A stretch of DNA of 64,000 bases from Pseudanabaena yagii GIHE-NHR1. GTDB taxonomy: Bacteria; Cyanobacteriota; Cyanobacteriia; Pseudanabaenales; Pseudanabaenaceae. The position numbers and the translations under genes are program-made. The notes under the pieces were generated by a model. The model saw only the letters and a program-made list of their open reading frames with translations, was not told the origin of the DNA and did not search any database. Shown piece by piece: positions 51,498 to 61,578 of the stretch. The DNA is taken from positions 2,971,501 through 3,035,500 of the forward strand of contig NZ_JAAVJL010000001.1 of the NCBI RefSeq assembly GCF_012863495.1, read 5' to 3'. Position 1 is the stretch's first letter. Each line of letters starts with the position of its first letter.

Positions 51498-53900
51498 GAG
51501 TTCACGATAAAATGCTTCCATCAAAGCCTGAGTACCTTCATCATTGACAGCCCAAAGCGAAGCGATCGCCTGTTTTGCCCCTGCTTTTTGAACTTGATAA
51601 CCAAAGCCCAAAATTTCAATCCCATCACTATATCCCGCTAAACCCGTTTGGCAGGCACTCAATACAATTAGGTTAATATTTTGCAGGGATAGGTCAGAGA
51701 TTTCGCGCAACTTGAGGATATCGCCATTACCAAAGAAGATGCGTGAGTTGTCGGGACTACCTGTGTTAAATTCGGCATGGGTCGCAAGGTGGAGAATGCT
51801 GTGCTGTTTTAAGTCTCTTTCTGTGGCTTGACGACTAAAGGCATTTTCTTCGAGGGTGTTGGAGTTGGGTAATGTTTTAGCGATCATGCGAACTTCGGCA
51901 ATTGTCGCAGGTAATGGTTCCTGTCCAAATTTTCTCTCGCCTGCTTTACCGCCAAAGGCTCCCGCGAGAATGCTTGGCTCTATTTGAGTCTGAGGACTAA
52001 AATCACTAAGGCTATAGGCGATGAGATTACTAATCCGATATTTCTCTACTAGCCATTGTTTACCGTCATAGAGAGCAGCGATGGGGATATATCGCAAAAT
52101 ACCATCAGGAGCATAGCGAATAGTGGTGGTTTTATTATTGATGAGTTCGCTTTCGATGGGTTTAATCAGCAATTTATAGAGTTTTTGCGATGGTTCTCGA
52201 AAGTCTTCTGAATATTGATCTGGCAGTACTGAGCGGAGTGCTGTAATTAAAGCAGTTAGCTCATCTTGTTTGATGGCAACTGTGCGATGAATTGGTAATG
52301 TATTGGGTGCAAAGAGAATGATTTCCAGTCTGTCACCTAAGATGAAGGGATAGAGCAGGACGTTGCCCTGTGGGATTTGGTTGAGATATTCGGGGACTTG
52401 GTTAATTTCGGATTTGGGAAGTTGTTGGATCTGCTTAGCAAGTTGGCTGTTAATTTCAGGACTATTCTCAAAGCTAACCGCTAATAGCTTATCGCTCATC
52501 GCTTTCTCTGGTTCTAACAGTCGGACACCTTGCGCCGATCTGTCACTGCCTTTGATATTTTTGAAGTAGTCTTCGAGTTCTTGGACTTTGAGGAGATCGA
52601 GGACTTGGAGGGCTTCCATGATGCGATCTTGCTGAATTAGGAGGTTGGCAAGACGTTTATAGCTGCTAGAAACAGTTTCTAAATAGGATTTTTGGATATC
52701 TTTATCGAGTTTGCGAATGTCTTTGCGGATCGCTTCGCGGACGTTGATCGATTGTTTGTAAAAGAGAATTGCTAGTTCAAGGCGTTTTGCTTTGGATAAT
52801 ACAATTCCCAGATTTGAGAGAGCTAAACCTTCGGTGCTTCTATCGCCGATCTCTCTAGCGATGGTCAATGATTGTTGATAAGAAATCATTGCTTCTCGAT
52901 CTCGATTTAGTTTTCCGTAGGCAACAGCTAAATTATTCAGCCCATACATTTCGCCACTTCGGTCTTTGATTTCGCGCGCGATCGCTAATCGTTGTAAATG
53001 GAACTCGATCGCTTTGTCATATTTACTGAGAGCATCGTAAGCGATTCCCAGATTTCCCAGCGAATTCCCCTCACCCCTACGGTTTTTGATTTCCCGCGCG
53101 ATTGCTAATCTTTTCAGTTGGAACTCGATTGCTTTGTCATATTTTTCGAGAGACATGTAAGCACCTCCCAGATTTCCCAGCGCTGCTTCCTCACCGAGAC
53201 GGTCTTTGATTTCTCTCGCGATCGCTAAACTTTGCAGTTGGAACTCGATCGCTTTGTCATATTTGCCGAGGGCATAGTAAACATTTCCCAGATTTCCCAG
53301 TGAATTCCCCTCACCGAGACGGTCTTTGATTTCCCTCGCGATCGCTAAGTATTGCAGATGGAACTCAATCGCTTTGTCATATTTGCCGAGGGCATCGTAA
53401 GCGTTTCCCAAATTTCCCAGCAAATTTCCCTCACCGAGACGGTCTTTGATTTCCCTCGCGATTGCTAAGCTTTGCAAATGGAACTCGATTGCTTTGCCAT
53501 ATTTGCCGAGGGCATCGTAAGCGTTTCCTAGATTTCCCAGCGAATTTCCCTCACCGAGACGGTCTTTGATTTCCCGCTTGATGGCTAAGCTTTGCAGTTG
53601 GAACTCGATCGCTTTGTCATATTTGCCGAGGGCATCGTAAGCGATTCCCAGATTTCCCAGCGCCTTTCCCTCGCCGCGACGGTCTTTGATTTCCCGATAG
53701 ATATTCAGTGCATTCTGAAATGACTGCATAGCTGCCTCGCACTGTCCAGTTTTGCATTGCTGAATTCCTTGTTGCAACAGCCGATCTGCTTCTGCTTTGC
53801 GGGCTTGAGTCGTTTGTGCTTGGGCGCTCTCACTCATCACTATCTGCACTTGCCCATAAGATAAAAAAGTCAACATTGTGATACCGATCACCTTATTCAT
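51441..53900 (-). pseudogene. Exported TPR-CHAT protein 1, split by an IS
   Basis: From MNKVIGITMLTFLSYGQ (start chosen at 53900 because the paralogue at 57.6-60.3 kb also opens MNK) it has a signal peptide ending near SAQAQ. About eight 40-residue TPR units (ALGKYDKAIEFHLQSLAIAREIKDR) follow, then a linker and a CHAT caspase-like domain with catalytic His in LATHAEFN and Cys in LSACQTG. After MEAFYREL the frame enters IS sequence and ends with 18 foreign residues, so the last 40 residues of the CHAT domain are lost. The dyad is present but the fold is probably incomplete. Confidence 0.88.
51498..51506. repeat. IS4-family target duplication, right
   Basis: GAGTTCACG, coding for part of the FYREL segment of the split CHAT gene. 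Confidence 0.9.
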
Positions 53901-54066
53901 CGCCCACATCCTCACGTTTACATCAAAACCCGCAGTTGCATACCAGCCAGCATAAAGCGATATTCCCCAAAACAGCTATTCGTTACAAAAAACATAACCA
54001 ACCCAAAATCGAAACTATCTACTAGGTGATATAAAGTAGATCGTCAAAAGAAACCTGTAAATGCAC

Positions 54067-54131
54067 AGATCCCCGACTTTTTCTAAGCTAGCAAAGACTA
54101 TTTGCAAATTCACAAAAAAAGTCGGGGATCT
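54067..54131. repeat. Inverted repeat with AGATCCCCGAC ends
   Basis: AGATCCCCGACTTTTT and AAAAAGTCGGGGATCT are perfect 16-bp inverted repeats 33 bp apart, in the divergent gap between CHAT gene 1 and the nuclease gene. MITE-like or a weak regulatory hairpin. Confidence 0.65.
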
Positions 54132-54198
54132 CAACCTAAGCTTTTTAAGTTTTCTTATGCCTAGCTACTTAATTTTTGTGAAATGATCAAACCCTGCA

Positions 54199-55026
54199 AT
54201 GATCGATAACGTCTGTAAATTTCTCGCAGAAAGCTACTCCACCGACTTTGCCAGTTGGCTACTAGGCAAACCCATCACCCTAACCAAAATCGAACAATCC
54301 GAACTCACAGTCGAACCAATTCGCGCCGACTCAGTAATATTTCTCGAATCCGATGAAATCATCCTACACATCGAATTTCAGACCGAGCCAAATAAAAATA
54401 TCCCCTTCCGCATGACCGACTACCGACTACGGCTATATCGCAAATATCCCGAAAGGAAAGTCCATCAAGTCGTCATTTATCTCAGCCCCTCGCGATCGCA
54501 CCTAGTCCATGAAACCACATTTGACCTTGGAGAACTAATCCATAACTTCCATGTGATCAGACTATGGGAACAACCAACAGAAATATTTCAGCAATATCAA
54601 GGACTATTACCCTTTGCGGCACTAACCCAAACCAGCGCCCCCGAAGAAACCCTAAGACAAGTAGCGAGACAAATTGCAAATATTACCGACAAGCAACTCC
54701 AAAGTAACGTCGCAGCCTCGACCGCTATAATATCTGGTATAGCCCTAAGCAAAGAAATCATCCAAAGATTACTCAGGAGCGACATCATGAAAGAATCAGT
54801 AATTTATCAAGAAATATTACATGAAGGTTTAGCTGAAGGTGAGGCTAGAGGTTTAGCCAAAGGTGAGGCTAAAGGCAAAGCTGAAGCAACTAATCAAATT
54901 GCCCTCAATATGCTGCGTTCTAATATTGCTGTAGATGTCGTAGCCCAACTGACTGGACTGACCACTAAGCAAGTGCAGAAACTACAAAAGCTATCGAATA
55001 AAAAGCCTCAGAAGCCCAAAAAGTAA
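54199..55026 (+). CDS. Rpn-family PD-(D/E)XK nuclease
   Basis: 275 residues. The nuclease core is near the start: ADSVIFLESDEIILHIEFQTEPNKN gives the Asp and Glu-x-Gln motif, and MTDYRLRLYRKYPERKVHQVVIYL follows. The C-terminal third has a repeated Glu/Ala/Gly/Lys stretch (GEARGLAKGEAKGKAEA) and a small helix-turn-helix-like end (VVAQLTGLTTKQVQKLQKL). Rpn proteins act in recA-independent recombination and some in phage defence. It is the only plus-strand gene inside the CHAT array. Confidence 0.82.
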   Translation: MIDNVCKFLAESYSTDFASWLLGKPITLTKIEQSELTVEPIRADSVIFLESDEIILHIEFQTEPNKNIPFRMTDYRLRLYRKYPERKVHQVVIYLSPSRSHLVHETTFDLGELIHNFHVIRLWEQPTEIFQQYQGLLPFAALTQTSAPEETLRQVARQIANITDKQLQSNVAASTAIISGIALSKEIIQRLLRSDIMKESVIYQEILHEGLAEGEARGLAKGEAKGKAEATNQIALNMLRSNIAVDVVAQLTGLTTKQVQKLQKLSNKKPQKPKK

Positions 55027-55043
55027 TCGTGATCGCATACTGT

Positions 55044-57575
55044 CTACAACCCATTCCCGATCGCAAAAAATGCTGACCAGTATTTAGGATGATTGAACTG
55101 CGATGACTTAATCAGTGAAATTTGCGCTCTGTGCAATGCTTCGACAGTCGTAACATTACCTGTTTTAAGTTCCTTATAAAATGCTTCCATGAGTGCTTGT
55201 GTGCCTGCATCATCAACAGACCAGAGAGAAGCGATCGCCTGTTTTGCACCAGCTTTCTGAATCTGATAGCCAAAGCCTAGTATTTCCACACCACTACCGA
55301 GTTTGCCAACCCCAGTCTGACAGGCACTGAGGACAATTAATTCCACATTGGGAATCTGCCAATTGGTCAGTTCGTTCAAGCGGACTTTATCACCATTGCC
55401 AAAGATGATGAACGAATTTTCAGGCACACCGTCATTAAACTCAGCATGGGTTGCAAAATGGAGAATATTGTAGCTGTTGAATTTGGCTTCAGTATTGGCA
55501 CGGCTAAAATCATCCTCTATTAAAGTAATCGAATCCTGAAATGAATTGGCGATCGCTATTACTTCCTTGAGCGTAGCAGGTAAGCCCTGTTGTCCAAATT
55601 TTTTGGCTCCCGCTTTACCACCAAAGGCTCCTGCGAGAATCCGTGGCTGCGTTTTAGGTTTCGGAGAGAAGTCGGAAAGGGTATAGGCAATGAGGTTGCT
55701 AATGCGATATTTTTCACCAATCCACTGCTTGCCGTCATTGAGAGCGCTTAGGGGAATATAGCGCAAAATGCCATCAGGGGCATAGAGGATTGTCTGAGCT
55801 TGACTTAGTTCTGTCTCAATAGGTTTAATTAATAGCTTATAGAGCGCAATTGCAGGTTCTTTATAGTCTTCAGAGCCAGCATCGATCAGCCCAGATTTGA
55901 ATTCGGCAACTAACGCTTCTAATTTATCTTTAGTTATATTGACGGTGCGCTGGATGGGGAGATTCTGCGATGAAAAGAGGATGATTTCTAAGCGATCGCC
56001 TAAAATGAATGGATAGAGTAATACAGTTCCCTTGGGAATTTGTTTGAGATAGTCGGGAACTTTATTGATTTCGGTTTGGGGGAGTTGCAGAATCTGATTA
56101 GATAATTGAGTATTGATATTTTTACTATTATCAAAGCTAATCGCTAATAGCTTATCGCTAACAGCTTTCTCTGGTTCTAAAAGCCTTACCCCTTGTACCG
56201 TGCGATCGCTACCTTTGATATTTTTAAAATAGTCCTCTAGTTCTTGCACCTTCAGTAAATCAAGGACTTGTAAGGCCTCCATGACTCGCCCTTGTTTGAG
56301 CAATAGATCCGCGAGATGACGATAGCGATCAGCTACGGTGGTTAAATAGGATTGGCGATCGGCTTGGGCGAGATTACGAATATCCTTACGGATAGCTTCG
56401 GTGATATTGATCGAAGACTTGTAGAAAGCGATCGCTAAGTGATTTTGATTGAGATTAACTAGAGTCGCGGCAATCTCCGCATTTGCCTGTGCTTCTCCCC
56501 TACGTTCACCAATTTCCCGCACAATTGTGAGATGTTGCTGATACAAATCTAATGCTTTTTCATATTGTTTGAGCGCATAGTAAGCATTGCCCAAATTGCC
56601 TAAGGTTGCACCTTCCGCTTGACGGTCTTTGATATTGCGGACAATCTCTAAGTTCTGTTGTAGATAATCAATCGCTTTTTGGTGCTGTCCAAGGCTATTC
56701 AAGGTATTGCCTAAATTACCCAAAGCTGTGGCTTCACCATTGCGATCGCCAATTTGCTGATAGATGACTAGCGCCTGTTGGTATACATCATTGGCTTGCT
56801 GGTGTTTGTTCAAGTATCCATAGGCATTACCCAGATTTTCGAGCGCTTTCGCTTCAGCACGACGATCTGCGATCGCTCGGACAAGCTGTAAACTCTGCTG
56901 AAGCCATTCCACTGCTTTTTGATATTGACCTAAATAAGCATAAGTATTACCAATATTTCCTGTAGCATAGGCTTCTCCTTGGCGATCACCGATGTTCTTG
57001 GTGGCGGCTAAATATTGCTGATAGAAGTCTAAAGCTTTTTGATATTGTCCCAGAGCCACATAGTTATTGCCTAAAAGACCAAGACTGAGGCTTTCTCCTT
57101 GGCGATCGCTAAGGTTTTGAGAAATTTTGAGCGCTTGTTGATGATGCTCAATTGCCTTTTGATATTGTCCTAAGGCAAAGTAAGTAGCTCCTAAATTATT
57201 GAGTACTTTCACTTCCAAATTGGTAATCTGCAATTGCCTTGCAAGTTCTAGGCTTTGCTTAAAAGAACTAATGGCGCGATCATATTGACTAAAAATTATA
57301 GAGATATTGCCAAGTAATAGGCGCACATTGGCTTGACTGGGGTAGTCGTTGATTTCTTGATAAATCTGTAATGCTTGCTCAGCAGATGTCAAAGATTCAC
57401 GAAACTGGCTCAACTGAAACTGTTGAATGGATTGATTGAATAGGCGATCGGCTTCAAATTTTCGCCATTGCATTGGTTGAGCTTGGACATTCATGGGTGA
57501 CATTGCCAGCGATAAACCACCACCGACGCTACAAATCCCAGTTAAGAGGAATAGACAGAATGCTTGAGAAGCCAT
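55044..57575 (-). CDS. Exported TPR-CHAT protein 2
   Basis: 843 residues. A signal peptide (hydrophobic FCLFLLTGICSVGGGLSLA, cleavage near VQAQP) leads to about nine 40-residue TPR units whose commonest form is ALGQYQKALDFYQQYL, then a linker with ALQVLDLLKVQELEDYFKN. The CHAT domain covers about 560-843, with catalytic His710 (FATHAEFN) and Cys752 (LSACQTG), followed by LGFGYQIQKAGAKQAIASLW. CHAT proteases are caspase-fold enzymes, and TPR-CHAT proteins are cleaving effectors or sensors in several bacterial systems. The export signal places this one outside the cytoplasm. It is tandem with two further complete paralogues. Confidence 0.88.
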   Translation of the reverse strand: MASQAFCLFLLTGICSVGGGLSLAMSPMNVQAQPMQWRKFEADRLFNQSIQQFQLSQFRESLTSAEQALQIYQEINDYPSQANVRLLLGNISIIFSQYDRAISSFKQSLELARQLQITNLEVKVLNNLGATYFALGQYQKAIEHHQQALKISQNLSDRQGESLSLGLLGNNYVALGQYQKALDFYQQYLAATKNIGDRQGEAYATGNIGNTYAYLGQYQKAVEWLQQSLQLVRAIADRRAEAKALENLGNAYGYLNKHQQANDVYQQALVIYQQIGDRNGEATALGNLGNTLNSLGQHQKAIDYLQQNLEIVRNIKDRQAEGATLGNLGNAYYALKQYEKALDLYQQHLTIVREIGERRGEAQANAEIAATLVNLNQNHLAIAFYKSSINITEAIRKDIRNLAQADRQSYLTTVADRYRHLADLLLKQGRVMEALQVLDLLKVQELEDYFKNIKGSDRTVQGVRLLEPEKAVSDKLLAISFDNSKNINTQLSNQILQLPQTEINKVPDYLKQIPKGTVLLYPFILGDRLEIILFSSQNLPIQRTVNITKDKLEALVAEFKSGLIDAGSEDYKEPAIALYKLLIKPIETELSQAQTILYAPDGILRYIPLSALNDGKQWIGEKYRISNLIAYTLSDFSPKPKTQPRILAGAFGGKAGAKKFGQQGLPATLKEVIAIANSFQDSITLIEDDFSRANTEAKFNSYNILHFATHAEFNDGVPENSFIIFGNGDKVRLNELTNWQIPNVELIVLSACQTGVGKLGSGVEILGFGYQIQKAGAKQAIASLWSVDDAGTQALMEAFYKELKTGNVTTVEALHRAQISLIKSSQFNHPKYWSAFFAIGNGL

Positions 57576-57624
57576 ATTAGTAACCTAATTGTTGAATTCT
57601 TCAGTAATTAAACCAGTTGTACGC

Positions 57625-60273
57625 TTAAAGTCCATTACCGATCGCAAAAAATGCTGACCAGTATTTAGGGTGATTAAACTCTGATGAACGAATCAAGGAA
57701 ATTTGGGCTTTATTTAGAGCTTCTGTCGTAGAGACATTACCCTTTTGAAATTCTTGATAAAAAGACTTCATCAGTACCTGCGTTGCCACATCATCGACAG
57801 ACCAGAGAGAAGCGATCGCCGTTTTTGCGCCTGCTTTTTGCACTTGATAACCAAAGCCTAATATCTCTACACCACTTCCCAATTTGCCCTCACCAGTTTG
57901 ACAAGCACTGAGTACAATCAATTCCACATGGGGAATCTGCCAAGCCGCGATTTCACTTAAACCAATTTTGTCACCATTGCCAAAAATGATAAAGGAGTTG
58001 TCTGGCACACCTTGGTTAAACTCGGCATGGGTCGCAAAGTGCAGCACATTATAGTCCTTAAATTTAGCTTCCGTAGCTTGGCGGCTAAACTCGTCTTCGA
58101 TGAGGGCAACGGAATTTTGGAAGGTATTGGCGATCGCCTGTACTTCTGTAATCGTTGCAGGTAGGGCTTGCTGCCCAAACTTCTTCTCACTTGCCTTACC
58201 GCCAAAGGCTCCTGCAAGGATATTTGGCATGATTTTGGACTTGGACGAAAAGTCGGAGAGGCTATAGGCTATCAGATTACTAATTTGATACCTTTGCGCC
58301 ATCCATTTTTGACCATCATAGAGAGCCGCAAGCGGGATATAGCGCAGAGTTCCATCGGGGGCATAGAGAATAGTTTGAGCTTTCACCTGTGTGAGTTCAG
58401 CTTCGATGGGTTTAATCAAGATTTTATAAAGAGCGATCGCAGGTTCTTTATAGTCTTCTGAAGAACTGTCTCTCAGTCCTGCCCTAAATTCGCTAACTAG
58501 AGATTCAAGTTGTTCTTTTGAGACTTGGACAGTGCGGCTAATGGGTAGCGAATTTGGGGAGAAGAGAATAATTTCAAGGCGATCGCTTAAAATTAAAGGA
58601 TAAACAAGGACAGTTCCCTGTGGAATTTGTTGCAGATAGTCAGGAACTTTGTTGATTTCTGATTTAGGAAGTTTCTGGATCTGATTGGCAAGTTGGCTAT
58701 TGATTTCCTTGCTATTGTCAAAGCTCACTGATGATAGCTTATCGCTAATCGCCTTCTCTGGTGCTAATAGTCTCACTCCCTGCGCCGAGCGATCGCTACC
58801 TTTAACATTTTTGAGATAGTCTTCAAGTTCTTGTACCTTGAGCAAATCGAGAATTTGGAGCGCTTCCATCACGCGACCCTGCTTCAGCAATAAATCCGCA
58901 AGGCGGCGATAGGAACCTTCAATATTACTTAAATAGGAATTCTGTAAATCGCGATCTAATTTACGAATATCTTGGCGGATGGATTCACTGACATTGACTG
59001 ACTGCTTATAGAAAACAATCGCTAAATCAGGTTGATCTAATTTTTGGAAAGTCAAACCAAGATTACTAAGAGCAATTCTCTCGCCATCACGATTTTTAAT
59101 ACTACGCGCAATTTCTAATCCTGATCGATGATTGGTAATCGCTTGGTTATAGTCTCCCAGATGATAGTAAGCACTTCCTAAGGAGCTTAATGTCTTTCCT
59201 GCTCCACGGATATCTTTAACTTCACGGGCAATTTTTAAACTGGAATTGTAGTATTTAATCGCGTCATCATATTTCCCTTGAGCTTCATAAGCGTTGCCTA
59301 AATATCCTAAGGACTTTCCTTCCCCTCGCCGATCTTTAATTTCCTGAGCAGCTTTTAAGCTGGATTGATGATATTTAATTGCCGATGGATAGTCCCCTAG
59401 ATCGTAATACACATTACCCAAGTACCCCAGAGACTTGGCTTTACCTAGTCGATCATTAATCTTGGTCGCGATCGCTAAGCTCTGTTGGTAATATTCGATG
59501 GATTTGGGATAGTCTCCAAGGGAACGATACACCAGTCCGAGGAAACCGAGAGCCTGTCCTTCGCCGCGTACTTCCTTGAGTTCGCGAGTAATGGCTAAAC
59601 GCTTTTCTTGATATTCAATGGCTTTTGCAAATTTGCCCTGAGCGCGATAGGCGTTGCCAAGATTGCCCATCGCATTGCCTTCACCTTGGCGATCATTGAT
59701 TTCGCGAGCAATCACCAAACGCTGTTCATGATAATCGATCGCTTTCGGATAGTTGCCCTGAGCATAGTAATTCATCCCCAAATTACCTAAAGCTGAGCCT
59801 TCAGCACGGCGATCGCCAATTTCACGGGCAATGGCTAAACCCTGTTCATGGTATGCGATCGCCTGAGCATAGTTACCACGAGAGCGATAGACCACACCTA
59901 GATTGATTAGCGATTCTGCTTCGCTGCGACGATCGCCAAGCTCTTTTGCGATTTCTAAACTCTTTGTATGCGATGCGATTGCCTCATCATATTTACCAAG
60001 CGACTCGTAAGCTTTTCCCAGATTATCTAGCGATTTTCCTTCTCCTTGACGATCCTTGATTGCTCGATAGACTGCCAAGGCTTGTTGCCATCCCTGTAAA
60101 GCTGCCTCAAACTGACCAACTTGATATTTTTGCAGCCCTAAATTAAGCAATTGATCTGCATTTACTTTGCGGTCTTCTGTTACTGCTTGAGCCATTGTTG
60201 CCTCGCTGATCACACCCTGCATAGGTAAGCCAACTAACAATGCCGCAATGGTGATACCCAAACCTTTATTCAT
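57625..60273 (-). CDS. Exported TPR-CHAT protein 3
   Basis: 882 residues, starting MNKGLGITIAALLVGLPMQG with a signal peptide cut near MAQAV. It has about ten TPR units (AQGNYPKAIDYHEQRLVIAREI and similar), more diverged from each other than those of gene 1, then a CHAT domain with His749 (FATHAEFNQ) and Cys791 (LSACQTGEG). The catalytic dyad is intact. It lies 49 bp upstream of CHAT gene 2 on the same strand with no terminator between, so the two are probably one transcript. Substrate unknown. Confidence 0.88.
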   Translation of the reverse strand: MNKGLGITIAALLVGLPMQGVISEATMAQAVTEDRKVNADQLLNLGLQKYQVGQFEAALQGWQQALAVYRAIKDRQGEGKSLDNLGKAYESLGKYDEAIASHTKSLEIAKELGDRRSEAESLINLGVVYRSRGNYAQAIAYHEQGLAIAREIGDRRAEGSALGNLGMNYYAQGNYPKAIDYHEQRLVIAREINDRQGEGNAMGNLGNAYRAQGKFAKAIEYQEKRLAITRELKEVRGEGQALGFLGLVYRSLGDYPKSIEYYQQSLAIATKINDRLGKAKSLGYLGNVYYDLGDYPSAIKYHQSSLKAAQEIKDRRGEGKSLGYLGNAYEAQGKYDDAIKYYNSSLKIAREVKDIRGAGKTLSSLGSAYYHLGDYNQAITNHRSGLEIARSIKNRDGERIALSNLGLTFQKLDQPDLAIVFYKQSVNVSESIRQDIRKLDRDLQNSYLSNIEGSYRRLADLLLKQGRVMEALQILDLLKVQELEDYLKNVKGSDRSAQGVRLLAPEKAISDKLSSVSFDNSKEINSQLANQIQKLPKSEINKVPDYLQQIPQGTVLVYPLILSDRLEIILFSPNSLPISRTVQVSKEQLESLVSEFRAGLRDSSSEDYKEPAIALYKILIKPIEAELTQVKAQTILYAPDGTLRYIPLAALYDGQKWMAQRYQISNLIAYSLSDFSSKSKIMPNILAGAFGGKASEKKFGQQALPATITEVQAIANTFQNSVALIEDEFSRQATEAKFKDYNVLHFATHAEFNQGVPDNSFIIFGNGDKIGLSEIAAWQIPHVELIVLSACQTGEGKLGSGVEILGFGYQVQKAGAKTAIASLWSVDDVATQVLMKSFYQEFQKGNVSTTEALNKAQISLIRSSEFNHPKYWSAFFAIGNGL

Positions 60274-60366
60274 AGCCTTAAACCTGAATTAGTAAAACGC
60301 TTTTTCGCGGTCTCAACAAACGATACCCGAAAATTTTTTTATCTTCAATCCCATCTATAGCGTTTG

Positions 60367-60399
60367 GTTAGTTTCTCCGCCTTTGACGGGGAAACTAAC
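60367..60399 (-). terminator. Hairpin after the lipoprotein gene
   Basis: GTTAGTTTCTCCGC and its near inverse (GGGGAAACTAAC) around CTTTGA, 18 bp beyond the lipoprotein stop on the minus strand. Confidence 0.6.
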
Positions 60400-60416
60400 T
60401 TCTGTACCTCGCATAG

Positions 60417-61412
60417 CTATTGCCAGCGTGTTACCCGTAATTTCGACTCTTGACCTGTGGTGCGCCAATCGCGATAGTCGCCATAGGTTGTAACCGTCAA
60501 CTTTGAGCCATCACTTTGATTCGCAAAATTCATCAGGCAATATCCATCGCCACTACATGCCTCGACTTCAGGCAGTTGATCACAAACTTCCGCTTTGCCA
60601 CCAACGTTGATTTTGCAATCTGGCGTAACTACAGGTTGCCAACCATTCTTCAGTAAAATATTGCGTAAATCACCATAGGGCATTTGTTGCGTTAGTTGGG
60701 ATTCAATCGCTGCTCTGCTACTTGTCGGAGCATTATCCTTTGGCGATCGCTTAGTTGATTGCAATTTTTGGGTGAGATTCCAGCAACCATTGCGATGTTC
60801 AAAAATATAAGCATTGGGTTCGCCATAGGTTCGCACTAGCTGCTCCTTTTCATCCACTCCTGCGTATTGCGCCTTGATGTAATCCACCCGAAAGGTTTTA
60901 TCATTCACTCGCTGAATGTCTAACTTCAAGCGTGTATAGGGAGCATTATCAACTTGAGATGGAACTAGCTGTACCCAAGTGTAATCTCTAATAGAAATAC
61001 TAAATTCATCATTCTTCCTACTCATCATCTCCAAAAGCTTACTAGGATCTTGATAATCTCTAACTTGCACATAGGGCGATGTAAAGGTATAGCGAATCTC
61101 ATTACCCTGATCATCTTTGCCACGCACAAATTGCTCAAAGAAACTTGTGTATTCCTCTTTTGCACAGGAGACAGGTAGAGGTGCATTGCTCTGTTGCTCA
61201 ACTTCAGCATTTTGCTGTTCAGTATTTATCTTTTGGGCAGAACTTCCATTAATTGGATTCTTAGAAGAATTAGGCGCAACTTGAGCTTTACTCCCAGATC
61301 CTGCGATCGATTCCTGCAATATTGGGGTATTGTCTAGAGCTTTTGTGGAAGTTGTGCTACAAGCTTGAACTAAAGCTACTAAACTTGCCGCGATGATCTT
61401 TGGGTAGTTCAT
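60417..61412 (-). CDS. Lipoprotein of unknown function
   Basis: 331 residues from the ATG at 61412, which yields MNYPKIIAASLVALVQACST, a good lipoprotein signal with Cys18. An upstream in-frame start would bury that signal. A long Ser/Asn/Gln linker (to about 95) precedes a mixed domain with four cysteines (VSCAKEE, NGCWNL, TPDCKINVGGKAEVCDQ, EACSGDGYCLMNFANQSDG). It has no family I recognise. It separates CHAT gene 3 from CHAT gene 4 and may work with them at the envelope; that is context only. Confidence 0.7.
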   Translation of the reverse strand: MNYPKIIAASLVALVQACSTTSTKALDNTPILQESIAGSGSKAQVAPNSSKNPINGSSAQKINTEQQNAEVEQQSNAPLPVSCAKEEYTSFFEQFVRGKDDQGNEIRYTFTSPYVQVRDYQDPSKLLEMMSRKNDEFSISIRDYTWVQLVPSQVDNAPYTRLKLDIQRVNDKTFRVDYIKAQYAGVDEKEQLVRTYGEPNAYIFEHRNGCWNLTQKLQSTKRSPKDNAPTSSRAAIESQLTQQMPYGDLRNILLKNGWQPVVTPDCKINVGGKAEVCDQLPEVEACSGDGYCLMNFANQSDGSKLTVTTYGDYRDWRTTGQESKLRVTRWQ

Positions 61413-61491
61413 ACAAATTTCTGTTGAGCATCTGATGCTTTTACGTTCAAAATAGTCTGAAAAATTGCAATTTTGTTCCGTGTTCAGTAGT

Positions 61492-61556
61492 AACCCAAAA
61501 CCCAGAAGTTTGTTCCGCCTGCTACGCGGGCGGAACAAACTCTGGTTTTTGGGTTT
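61492..61556. terminator. Very long hairpin after CHAT gene 4
   Basis: AAACCCAGAAGTTTGTTCCG and CGGAACAAACTCTGGTTTTT form an extended stem around CCTGCTACGCGGG, with AAACCC / GGGTTT at the outer ends. It lies about 23 bp past the CHAT gene 4 stop. Confidence 0.65.
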
Positions 61557-61578
61557 AATTAAGTTGAGCTACTTATAC

